Source: JALZKA01 sp963725035 (lineage in GTDB: Bacteria > Actinomycetota > Thermoleophilia > Solirubrobacterales > 70-9). From it: a stretch of DNA of 64,000 nucleotides. Within the stretch, counting starts at the first letter, position 1. Every line of letters starts with the position of its first letter. The translations under genes were made by a program, and so were the position numbers. Shown piece after piece: positions 42,913 to 50,465 of the stretch. Below the pieces are notes generated by a model that saw nothing but the letters and a program-made list of their open reading frames with translations, was not told where the DNA came from and did no database searches. The stretch covers positions 35,785-99,784 of the forward strand of contig CAVRWX010000008.1 of the NCBI GenBank assembly GCA_963725035.1, in the 5' to 3' direction.

Positions 42913-44082
42913 GTGTTCACCAAGATTTCCCCAAAACGTGCCGCATTTGCAGGGATTTTCGTGGTGACAGGTCTTGGCCTTCTCTCGGTCGGAGCGACCC
43001 TGCCCGTCATCCCGCGCTACGTGCAGGGGCCGATCGGCGGGAGTGCCTTTGAGGTCGGGCTAGTCACCGGCGCCTTCGCGATCACTGGGCTTGCCTGCCG
43101 GCCGATCGCCGGCAATCTCGCCGATCGCCGCGGCCGGCGGCCCATCGTGATCGCCGGGGCGCTCCTCAGCGCGATGGCCGGTGCCCTGTACTTCATTCCC
43201 GCCGGCGTTCCCGGCCTGGTCGTGGCCCGCCTGTTCCTTGGCGCGGGCGAAGGCCTGGTCTATACCGCCGGGTCCGCTTGGGTCGTCGACCTCGCGCCGG
43301 TTGAGAAGAGGGGCCGGATCATCGGCTTCTACGGCCTGGCGATCTGGACCGGCCTCACGCTTGGTCCGCCGATCGGCGAGTTGCTTCTGCGTGCCTCGAG
43401 CTTCGAGATGGTCTGGGCCTTTGCGATGGCCGCGCCCCTTCTCGGGGCCGTCATCGCCTTGCGGATCCCTGAGACGTACAAGGTCTCCGAGCCCGAACCT
43501 GGTGAGCGCAGGTCCTGGATCGAGCGCAAGAGCCTGGTACCCGGGATGGGGCTCGCGCTCGGCACAGTGGGCTTCGCGGCTGTCGCGGCGTTCCTCGTTC
43601 TCCACCTGGACGAGCGCAACATCGGCCACGGAGCGGAGGTGTTCGCCGCCTTCGCGGCGACCGTGTTCCTCGCCCGGCTACTCGGCGGCTGGCTGCCGGA
43701 CCGATATGGGCCGGTTCCCTGCATCATCGGCACTGGCATCGTCGAAGCCGCCGGCCTCGTCGCGATCATGCTCGCGCAATCGCTTCCCGTGGCGATCGCC
43801 GGGGCCCTCGCGATGGGCGCGGCGTTCTCGCTTCTCCTCCCGTCCTTTGCCCTGCTGGTCGTAAACCGCGTGCCCGAATCCAGGCGCGGCGCCGCCATGG
43901 GCACGTTCACGGCGTTCTTCGACGTGGGCGTCGGCGCCGGCTCCGTGGCAGCGGGCGTGGCGGCTTCGATCGGGGGCTACTCGGCGGCGTTCGGGTTCGC
44001 CGCCATCGCGGCGGCGTGCCTCATCCCGGTCGCGCTGTCGCTTCGCGGAGCGTCGCGGTCAATGGCCCCGGCGCCGGCCTGA
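42913..44082 (+). CDS. MFS transporter
   Basis: About 389 residues with 12 hydrophobic segments. The start GTG at 42913 (VFTKISPKRAAFAGIFVVTG) is chosen because upstream residues lack membrane character; 42787 is the longest option. The MFS motif-A loop is GNLADRRGRRPIVIAG. A later block GGWLPDRYGPVPCIIGTG is its second-half copy. The substrate is unknown; drug efflux is a common role. Confidence 0.87.
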   Translation: MFTKISPKRAAFAGIFVVTGLGLLSVGATLPVIPRYVQGPIGGSAFEVGLVTGAFAITGLACRPIAGNLADRRGRRPIVIAGALLSAMAGALYFIPAGVPGLVVARLFLGAGEGLVYTAGSAWVVDLAPVEKRGRIIGFYGLAIWTGLTLGPPIGELLLRASSFEMVWAFAMAAPLLGAVIALRIPETYKVSEPEPGERRSWIERKSLVPGMGLALGTVGFAAVAAFLVLHLDERNIGHGAEVFAAFAATVFLARLLGGWLPDRYGPVPCIIGTGIVEAAGLVAIMLAQSLPVAIAGALAMGAAFSLLLPSFALLVVNRVPESRRGAAMGTFTAFFDVGVGAGSVAAGVAASIGGYSAAFGFAAIAAACLIPVALSLRGASRSMAPAPA

Positions 44083-44481
44083 TCAGCCCTCTTCGTCTGG
44101 CGCCCAGAACGACGGGTCGAGGTCGCCGTCCTTCTCGTGTTGCGCGCCGAACACCAGGTACTCGAGTCCATCGGGCCCGGCCTCGAACCGGCGCTTGACG
44201 GGTGGCGCGACGCGGAGGAAGTCGCCCTGCTCAAGCTCGACGATCTCGTCGTCGAGCTTGACCCTCCCGGAGCCGGCGATCACGAAGCAGACCTCCTCGG
44301 CTTCCTCGTGTTGATGGCCGAAGGCCTGGCGCTTGTCGGGCTTGAGCCGATGATGGGCGAACCCCGCCTGGTCAGCCTCCAGCTCCTTCGCGGGAAACCG
44401 CGCCTCGGCGATTTCGGCGAATCCGAATTCGGGCGCGGAGTCCTTCAGCTCTGAGACGTTCTTCTTCGTGTAGTCGGGCAT
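44083..44481 (-). CDS. Cupin-domain protein
   Basis: A 132-residue single cupin. HQHEEAEEVCFVIAGSGRVK (metal-type HxH...E) and LEQGDFLRVAPPVKRRFEAG are the two cupin motifs. It is convergent with the MFS gene and downstream of the MBL-fold lactonase-like gene on the same strand. The substrate is unknown. Confidence 0.87.
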   Translation of the reverse strand: MPDYTKKNVSELKDSAPEFGFAEIAEARFPAKELEADQAGFAHHRLKPDKRQAFGHQHEEAEEVCFVIAGSGRVKLDDEIVELEQGDFLRVAPPVKRRFEAGPDGLEYLVFGAQHEKDGDLDPSFWAPDEEG

Positions 44482-44505
44482 GGAGATCTCCTTCTGTTTC
44501 TTGCT

Positions 44506-45348
44506 CTAAGCGCCTGCCCCGGCGCGGAGCCTTTCAAGCTCCTCGACGTCATGGGCGCAGAACATGCGGATCTCGCCACCGGCGCCGCCCTTGCGCTCGT
44601 TCAGCTCGCGCAGGCGCTCCTCGTTCTCCAGCCGGCGCTTGCGCTCGAGGCCGACGATCGCCTGGAATGCGCGAAGGCCCGGCGGGCAGCCGGCGGGAGT
44701 CTCGACCTGGCGGCGATGGAAGTAGCCGTCGCCGCAGTGCATGAGCCACCCGTCGGCGTCCTTGACCGCAATGGCCGAATGCCCGCGCGTGTGACCGGGA
44801 AGCGGAACGATCAGGATCTCCGCGTCCGTGCCAGGCAGCGGCCGGACCGCTTCGAAGCCCATCCACTCGTCGCCTTCGACGTCATGCGGATGCCAGTTGG
44901 GGCCGTGCTCGAAGAGGTTCTTCATGTAGCGCGAGCGCTCTTTGAGGCTCGGGCTCTGGACCGCCTCCATCTCGGGCCGCCAGACGTGAATCTGGGCTTC
45001 GGGGAAGTCCGGCAGGCCGCCGGCGTGATCGATGTCGAGATGCGTGGGGACGAGGTGGCGGACATCGGTGGCGCTGAAGCCGAGCGCCTCGACCTGGCGA
45101 AGCGCCGTTTGCGATTCGTTCAATTTGGGCTGGAGGACAGCCCGAAAGGGCGGAGGAAGCCGCTTCGGGCTCTGCACCTGGTGAAGCCCGAAGCCTGTAT
45201 CGACCACTACCAAGCCGTCTGCCATCTCGATCAGAAGGACATGGGCGCAGAACTCTGCCCTGGTCCACGGAGCGCCTTCGCCCCCGAGCAAGCTTCCGCC
45301 GTGAGGGCACATGGTCGCGCAACTGAGGTGATGGATTCGAGCTGTCAC
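44506..45348 (-). CDS. MBL-fold lactonase-like hydrolase
   Basis: A 280-residue MBL hydrolase. VVVDTGFGLHQVQSPKRLPP precedes the metal motif PTHLDIDHAGGLPDFPEAQI, where the second His of HxHxDH is Asp, a variant known in this group. IVPLPGHTRGHSAIAV and LMHCGDGYFHRR complete the site. The layout resembles AHL lactonases, but the substrate is not established. It is divergent from the FMN reductase. Confidence 0.85.
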   Translation of the reverse strand: MTARIHHLSCATMCPHGGSLLGGEGAPWTRAEFCAHVLLIEMADGLVVVDTGFGLHQVQSPKRLPPPFRAVLQPKLNESQTALRQVEALGFSATDVRHLVPTHLDIDHAGGLPDFPEAQIHVWRPEMEAVQSPSLKERSRYMKNLFEHGPNWHPHDVEGDEWMGFEAVRPLPGTDAEILIVPLPGHTRGHSAIAVKDADGWLMHCGDGYFHRRQVETPAGCPPGLRAFQAIVGLERKRRLENEERLRELNERKGGAGGEIRMFCAHDVEELERLRAGAGA

Positions 45349-45405
45349 TTTCGGGGCACCCTATTCGTGTCGGCCACTCACGGGCGGCTTGCCATCCTGC
45401 CCCAC

Positions 45406-45985
45406 ATGCGCGTAGCGATCATCATCGGAAGCACCCGGCCGAACCGCAAGAGCGCGAAGGTCGGTCTGTGGGTGTTCGAGCAGGCGCGCGAGCGAGACGA
45501 CCTCGAAGTCGAGCTCGTCGACCTGGCCGACCAGGGCCTCCCGATCTTCGACGAGGGAAATCCGCCAGGAGCGGGCAAGTACGAGCACGAGCACACCAAG
45601 CGCTGGGCTGCCGCTAATCGACTCGTTCGACGGCTACGTCTTCGTCACCCCTGAGTACAACCACGGCATCCCGGGCGTCTTGAAGAACGCGCTCGACTTC
45701 ATCTACGCCGAGTGGAACAACAAGGCCGCCGGCTTCGTCGCCTACGGCAATACCGGCGGCGCGAGGTCGGTCGAGCAGCTCCGCCTGGTCATGGCCGAGT
45801 TCAGCGTCGCCACCGTCCGCTCGACCGTCGCCCTCTCGATCTTCACCGACTTCGACAAGGAGAACAAGTTCACCCCCGACGATCGGCATCTGAGGAAGCT
45901 CAACGCGATGTTCGACGAGCTGGTCGCCTGGGGCGAGGCGCTCAAAGGCGTGCGGGAGTCGCGCATAAAGGGTGAACGTCCGTGA
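45406..45985 (+). CDS. NADPH-dependent FMN reductase family protein (frame break near 45,610)
   Basis: A flavodoxin-fold reductase of about 190 residues. MRVAIIIGSTRPNRKSAKVG holds the FMN phosphate loop. DGYVFVTPEYNHGIPGVLKN and AAGFVAYGNTGGARSVEQLR are typical of the NADPH-dependent FMN/quinone reductase family. The first block and the rest lie in different frames; an indel around 45,605-45,617 joins them. The stop is inside an inverted repeat. Confidence 0.82.
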
Positions 45986-46017
45986 CCTACCCCTATAGGG
46001 GCTGCTGACGGACGTTT
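45975..46017. repeat. AACGTCCGT...CCCCTATAGGGG...ACGGACGTT element, copy 2
   Basis: A perfect 9-bp outer dyad (45975-45983 and 46008-46016) encloses CCCCTATAGGGG (45990-46001). It overlaps the stop codon of the FMN reductase gene and faces the convergent ATPase gene. It matches the element at 20320-20363. Confidence 0.78.
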
Positions 46018-46109
46018 GCCCTCGGATGCGACTTGGGTTACGCAGTTCTGCATAACGATCCTTATGCACGGACGCATAATGCTTGCGGGCATTTGGCTCG
46101 CTACGACGG

Positions 46110-47237
46110 CTATGCGCTAGCGATGCTCGCGGCGTTCTCGCGCAGGTAGTCGCGCAAGAACGGCAGCGTGAACTCGACGTACCCGTGGCCGGCGGCTTCG
46201 ATCAACTCCGCGTCGATGAGTCGACGGCGATAGATACCGGCGTAGTCCTTGGTCGCATCGAGCCGTTTGGCAATCTCCCCTGTTCTTGATGGCCCGTCGT
46301 CCTTAGTCATCGCCAGTAGAAAGGACTTGTCGCCATCGGAAAGGGCGGCCAGCGCTGGCGCATGCACCAGCGAGCCAAGTCGGCGGCGAGCGCTCAAGAC
46401 CCCAGCTTCGGCGTCAGCGAGGTTGATTGTTTGGGCTTCACGGCGGGCCCGCCAGCACTGGGATCCAATGAGTTGGATCAAGAACGGGTATCCCTGCGTA
46501 CCTTCAACCATCACGTCAAGAGCATCGTCATCGACGCGACGACCGGTCTCGATAATGGGATCCTCGAGCGCCCTTCGCGCCTCCTCCAATTCGACGGGGC
46601 CCAGGTGGTAACGGTCGGCTCGACGGAGAAAGGTGAGGACGTCGTCATTCAGAAGATCGCTTATCGACGAGCTAAGGCCGGCAGCAGCAAACGCGAGCTC
46701 CCGCCCTTCGCGGAAGGCGTGTTGAACCGTGGCAGCCACCTCGCGCAACTCATCAATCTGGTTCCGATGGATCTCGTCGAGCGTGATCAGCAGCCCTGTC
46801 TCGTTCTCAGCCAAGAGGTCCGTCAGCAACGTGATCTGGCTGCGAAGGTCGGACTTGACTACATGCGACTCCAGCGTCTCCCAGGTCAGCCCTCCACCCT
46901 TGAGCGGGAGCTGAAACCCCGTGAGGCGTTGCCGAACGGCTGCGGGGTCGAATCGGCGCAGAAGTTCTGGGAGCCGACTTTGGGTCAGGCGCTCAACCAA
47001 GCCGCGTGTCGCTGTCTCGCTGATGACAAGCCACCCTTCGGCCTCCGCCACATTTTGGACAGCGTTCAACATTGCGGTCTTGCCGCCGCCCCTCGCGCCG
47101 GTGTACAAAGTGGCCCTGCCGGCGGCACCCGGGCCATCGCCGAGCGCGTCGGAGAACTCCGAAATGAGTTCGTCTCGACCGGCAAGTAGCGGCGGACTCG
47201 CTCCGAAAGTGGGCTTGAAAGGGTTCATCTGAGCCAC
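46110..47237 (-). CDS. Solitary AAA ATPase (AAA_16/ORC-like)
   Basis: A 375-residue ATPase with Walker A TGARGGGKTAMLNAV (about residues 47-61) and Walker B GLLITLDEIH (about 152-161). VEGTQGYPFLIQLIGSQCWR is a sensor-2-like region. A C-terminal winged-helix block follows (DGPSRTGEIAKRLDATKDYA). This plan is shared by Cdc6/ORC and by AAA_16 ATPases of plasmids, phages and defence islands. There is no partner gene. The start is GTG at 47237 or ATG at 47228. Four phased repeats lie just upstream. Confidence 0.85.
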   Translation of the reverse strand: MAQMNPFKPTFGASPPLLAGRDELISEFSDALGDGPGAAGRATLYTGARGGGKTAMLNAVQNVAEAEGWLVISETATRGLVERLTQSRLPELLRRFDPAAVRQRLTGFQLPLKGGGLTWETLESHVVKSDLRSQITLLTDLLAENETGLLITLDEIHRNQIDELREVAATVQHAFREGRELAFAAAGLSSSISDLLNDDVLTFLRRADRYHLGPVELEEARRALEDPIIETGRRVDDDALDVMVEGTQGYPFLIQLIGSQCWRARREAQTINLADAEAGVLSARRRLGSLVHAPALAALSDGDKSFLLAMTKDDGPSRTGEIAKRLDATKDYAGIYRRRLIDAELIEAAGHGYVEFTLPFLRDYLRENAASIASA

Positions 47238-47249
47238 CGTAACAGGTCG

Positions 47250-47284
47250 TTTCTACTCTTTTCTACTTTTTCTACACCTTTCTA
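47250..47284. repeat. Four phased TTTCTA repeats upstream of the ATPase
   Basis: TTTCTA occurs at 47250, 47260, 47269 and 47279, with spacing of 10, 9 and 10 bp, or about one helical turn. The first three are followed by C. They begin 13 bases before the GTG start. This pattern suits an iteron array or a cooperative operator bound by the ATPase or another protein. Confidence 0.7.
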
Positions 47285-47304
47285 ATTGCGGCGCAGCCTT
47301 AGCG

Positions 47305-48315
47305 CTAGAAGAGCGCGGGTTGCTCTGCTTCTGACTCAGATCGAGGCTCTGGAGCATCCGTCCGCTCCCGCAGAAATCGCCGCGGCGGGTTCTTGCCTCG
47401 TGCCAGCTTGGCGAGGCGGTCGCGCTCCTTCTTCGGTAGGTAGGCCCCTCGCCCGTAGAGGCGTTCGTAGCGCGGCACCAGGTCCGGGCGGTACTGACGG
47501 AGCCAGTCCATGAAGAGGCTCTTGACCTCGCCGCGGAGGTGAAGGCCTATGCCGCCGACATTCGTCGCGCCCATCTCGCCGGCGACCTCGAGGATCTTCT
47601 CGACCTGGCGTGGGTCGTCGTTGATGCCGGGCATGAGCGGCGCGATCAGGATCCCGGAAGGGATGCCGGCTCGGGTCAGCTCGCCGACCGCGGCCAGCCG
47701 GGTCTTCGGATGCGGCGTGTGCGGCTCGGACGCGCGCCACGCCTTCTCGTCGAGCGTCGGCACCGACAGGTTCGCGACGAACTCGGTGCGCTTCGCGATC
47801 TCCTTGAAGAGGGCGAGGTCGCGCAGGAGCAGCGGCGACTTCGTCAGCACCGAGCACGGGTTGGCGTAGTCGCGCATCGCCTCCCAGACCCCCGGCATCA
47901 ACTTGTAGCGCGACTCGACCCACTGGTACGGGTCGGTGTTCGTCCCGAGCGCGACGTGCTCGCCGCGCCAGCGCGCCTTGCCGAGCTCGGCCCGGACCAG
48001 CTCCGGCACGTTCACCTTGACGACGATCTCCCGCTCGAAGTCGCGGCCCGCGTTCAGGTCGAGGTAGGTGTGCGTTGGCCGGGCGAAGCAATAGACACAG
48101 GCATGAGTGCAGCCCCGGTACGGGTTGATCGTCCAGCGGAACGGCATCCGCGAACGCTCAGGGACCGCGTTGATCGCCGACTTCGCCTGGACCTCGTGGA
48201 AATTGATCCCGAGCGCCTCCGGCGCGTCGAACGTGCGGACTACCGATTCACCCATTCCGGGGAGCAACGCCTGAGGCCCTGCTCCTTTCTCGAGGTTGTC
48301 CCATCGCACGAACAC
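47305..48315 (-). CDS. Rv2578c-family radical SAM protein
   Basis: A 336-residue radical SAM enzyme. The cluster motif is in NPYRGCTHACVYCFARPTHT (CxxxCxxC), preceded by AINAVPERSRMPFRWTINP. The barrel includes HVALGTNTDPYQWVESRYKL and later GILIAPLMPGINDDPRQVEK. The sequence and length match the actinobacterial Rv2578c family, related to spore photoproduct lyase but of unknown reaction. Confidence 0.9.
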   Translation of the reverse strand: MFVRWDNLEKGAGPQALLPGMGESVVRTFDAPEALGINFHEVQAKSAINAVPERSRMPFRWTINPYRGCTHACVYCFARPTHTYLDLNAGRDFEREIVVKVNVPELVRAELGKARWRGEHVALGTNTDPYQWVESRYKLMPGVWEAMRDYANPCSVLTKSPLLLRDLALFKEIAKRTEFVANLSVPTLDEKAWRASEPHTPHPKTRLAAVGELTRAGIPSGILIAPLMPGINDDPRQVEKILEVAGEMGATNVGGIGLHLRGEVKSLFMDWLRQYRPDLVPRYERLYGRGAYLPKKERDRLAKLARGKNPPRRFLRERTDAPEPRSESEAEQPALF

Positions 48316-48368
48316 ATGTTCGCATGCGGTTGCGGATGGAAACTAGAGGTCGGACCCCGAGACGATGC

Positions 48369-48989
48369 TCACATTGCGCCGCGGACGAGCGCCTCCGGCG
48401 GGAGCCAGTGGCCGGCGTCGGTCTCGAGGTAGGCCGGCTCGATGCCGCCCTCCTGAAGCAGCTTGCGTGCCTCCCGGGCGAACTCGACGGAGATGATCGG
48501 GTCGTTGGCGCCGTGGTGGATCGCAACACGCAGGGCCTCGCGCCCGTTCAGTTCCGGCGACCAGCCGTCGACGGTCGGGACGAAGCCGCTGAACGCGATC
48601 AGGCCGGCGGGAGTCGGGCGACCCTCCCCCAGGCTCACCGCATAAGACATGACGGCGCCCATCGAAAAGCCGCCGATCACGGTCCGGTCCCAGCCGAGGC
48701 CCCGCTCGGCCAGGAAACCGTCGAGGAATCCCGTCAGCGACTCATACGACGACGCGAACGTCGCCGGGTCCGGATAGCCCACGCGCGGCACCAGGTACCA
48801 GTGCCGCCCACCCGGCGGCACGTTGGTCAGCGGCGCGCCGGTGGTGACGCCGACGAGCCGGCGCTCCGGGTCCAGTTCGTCAAGGAGCCCGAAGAGGTCG
48901 TTCTCGTCGGCGCCCCGGCCGTGGTTGAGGACGAGCGCGCCCTCGGGCGCGCTCGCAGCTTCGCGAACTCTGTGGACCAGCTCGCTCAC
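48369..48989 (-). CDS. Phospholipase/carboxylesterase-type hydrolase (MhqD-like)
   Basis: A 206-residue alpha/beta hydrolase. LVLNHGRGADENDLFGLLDE is the oxyanion region; the nucleophile elbow is IGGFSMGAVMSYAVSLG (GFSMG). Asp in HHGANDPIISVEFA and a C-terminal His in AGHWLPPEAL complete the triad. Its ATG overlaps the stop of the dioxygenase gene (ATGA), and a MarR gene lies divergent. This matches the mhqO/mhqD pair controlled by MhqR in Bacillus quinone detoxification. Confidence 0.88.
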   Translation of the reverse strand: MSELVHRVREAASAPEGALVLNHGRGADENDLFGLLDELDPERRLVGVTTGAPLTNVPPGGRHWYLVPRVGYPDPATFASSYESLTGFLDGFLAERGLGWDRTVIGGFSMGAVMSYAVSLGEGRPTPAGLIAFSGFVPTVDGWSPELNGREALRVAIHHGANDPIISVEFAREARKLLQEGGIEPAYLETDAGHWLPPEALVRGAM

Positions 48990-49910
48990 CCGTGCGAGCG
49001 AGCTGCCCGCGGGTTCTCGACGGGCGTCAGGACCCGCTCGATCTCCTCGCGCTTGTCTTCGAGGAACGGCGGCAGGATGAGCGCCTCACCGAGGTGCTCG
49101 GGATCCTCGTCGACGCCGAAGCCCGGGTCCATCGTCGCGATCTCGAACAGGACGCCGCTCGGCTCGCGGAAGTAGATCGACTCGAACCAGAAGCGGTCGA
49201 TCACGGGCGTCGGATGAGCTCCACCCTCGATCGCGCGATCGCGCCAGCCCTCGTGCTCGGCCGTCTCGGACGCCCATGCGATGTGGTGCACGGTGCCGGC
49301 GCCCTGGATGCCGCGCTCGTCCGGTGCTGCGTCATACGCCCAGGTGCCGCCGCGGCGCTTGCCCCGGATCTCCCAGCCGTCGCCGGCGGGTTCGAAGTCC
49401 AAGATGCTCCTCCAGCAGCGAGCGGCTCCGCTCGGGGTCGGACGCGAATGCTCGGGCGCCCTCGAAGCCCTGGAGCGCGTGCTCGGAGGGAACCTCGGGA
49501 TGGTCGGCGATCAGCGGCTGGTCGTCGACGGTCGAGACGACGAGGTCGTGCTCGAGGCCCTCGGGGTCGCGGAAGCGAAGGCCGCCGTCAACCCGCTCGG
49601 AGTCCGTCCCCGCCGAGGAAAGGCGCTCCTCCCAGAAGTCGAGGGCGGCTTCGGAGGCCACGCGCCAGATGATTCGGTGGACCATTCCGTCGCCCGCGCG
49701 GCCTGCCGCGGCGTCCGGGAACTCGAAGAAGGTCATGTCGGCGCCGGGCGTGCCCTTCTCGTCGGCGTAGAAGAGGTGATAGACGCTCGGCTGGTCCTGG
49801 TTCACGGTCTTCTTGACCATGCGCAGGCCGAGCGTGCCGGCATAGAAGTCAACGTTCTGCTGAGCGTTGGCTGTGATGGCAGTTATGTGGTGGACGCCGT
49901 CGAGCTTCAT
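48986..49910 (-). CDS. Ring-cleaving dioxygenase/glyoxalase (MhqO-like), frame break near 49,405
   Basis: A VOC-superfamily protein of about 307 residues with paired domains. MKLDGVHHITAITANAQQNV starts at ATG 49910, and FYAGTLGLRMVKKTVNQDQP and YHLFYADEKGTPGADMTFFE follow. The second half lies in another frame (GTVHHIAWASETAEHEGWRD; FYFREPSGVLFEIATMDPGF-like block), so an indel near 49,400-49,410 is needed. Family members cleave hydroquinone-type rings or act on glutathione-like adducts. The order MarR, dioxygenase, hydrolase supports an electrophile-stress role. Confidence 0.85.
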
Positions 49911-49944
49911 GGTGTTCCCTTCGCCGGGTGGACTACTTGCATGC

Positions 49945-49979
49945 GCAACTATAGCACGTAGTAGTTGTACGTGCAACTA
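49945..49979. promoter_or_regulatory. Candidate MarR operators
   Basis: An 18-bp near-perfect palindrome TAGTTGTACGTGCAACTA (49962-49979) is preceded by another half-site GCAACTA (49945-49951), which pairs with the first TAGTTG. It sits midway between the dioxygenase ATG (49910) and the MarR GTG (50001), ideal for autorepression and control of both transcripts. Confidence 0.72.
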
Positions 49980-50000
49980 GATTGCGCTACCCTCCCTCGC

Positions 50001-50465
50001 GTGAAGCGCACGCAACAGGGAGAGGACCGGCTGTCCGAGGACGAGATCGCCGCCTGGAAGGGCATGCTCCGCGCCCATCGTGACCTGGTCGTAAGCCTCG
50101 ATACCCAGCTCGAGCGCGAGCACTCCCTCCCCCTCTCCTCGTACGAGGTCCTGATGGTCCTGGCCGATTCGCCCGGCGGCCGCGCGCGCATGGGCGAGCT
50201 GGCGGACCAGCTGCTCCTGAGCCGCAGCGGCCTGACCCGCCTGGTCGACCGCCTGGTCCGCCAGGGCTGGGTCGAGCGAAAGCCGTGCGAGGACGACGCC
50301 CGAGGCCTCTATGCCGCTATCACCCGTTCCGGGCGCACCAAGCTGAAGAAGGCCCGTCCCGCTCACCTCGACGGCGTGCGCGAAGGCTTTCTCTCGAAGC
50401 TCTCGGACTCGGATCTTGAAGCGCTCTCCAGAACGTGGAAGCGGCTGAATCGCGCCGGGGCCTAG
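50001..50465 (+). CDS. MarR-family regulator (MhqR-like)
   Basis: About 154 residues from the GTG at 50001; an upstream TTG at 49965 lies within the operator and is unlikely. The winged helix is visible as LPLSSYEVLMVLADSPGGRA, then LADQLLLSRSGLTRLVDRLV and GWVERKPCEDDARGLYAAIT. MarR proteins act as dimers released by phenolics or electrophiles. It is divergent from the dioxygenase/esterase pair, its likely target. Confidence 0.92.
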   Translation: MKRTQQGEDRLSEDEIAAWKGMLRAHRDLVVSLDTQLEREHSLPLSSYEVLMVLADSPGGRARMGELADQLLLSRSGLTRLVDRLVRQGWVERKPCEDDARGLYAAITRSGRTKLKKARPAHLDGVREGFLSKLSDSDLEALSRTWKRLNRAGA

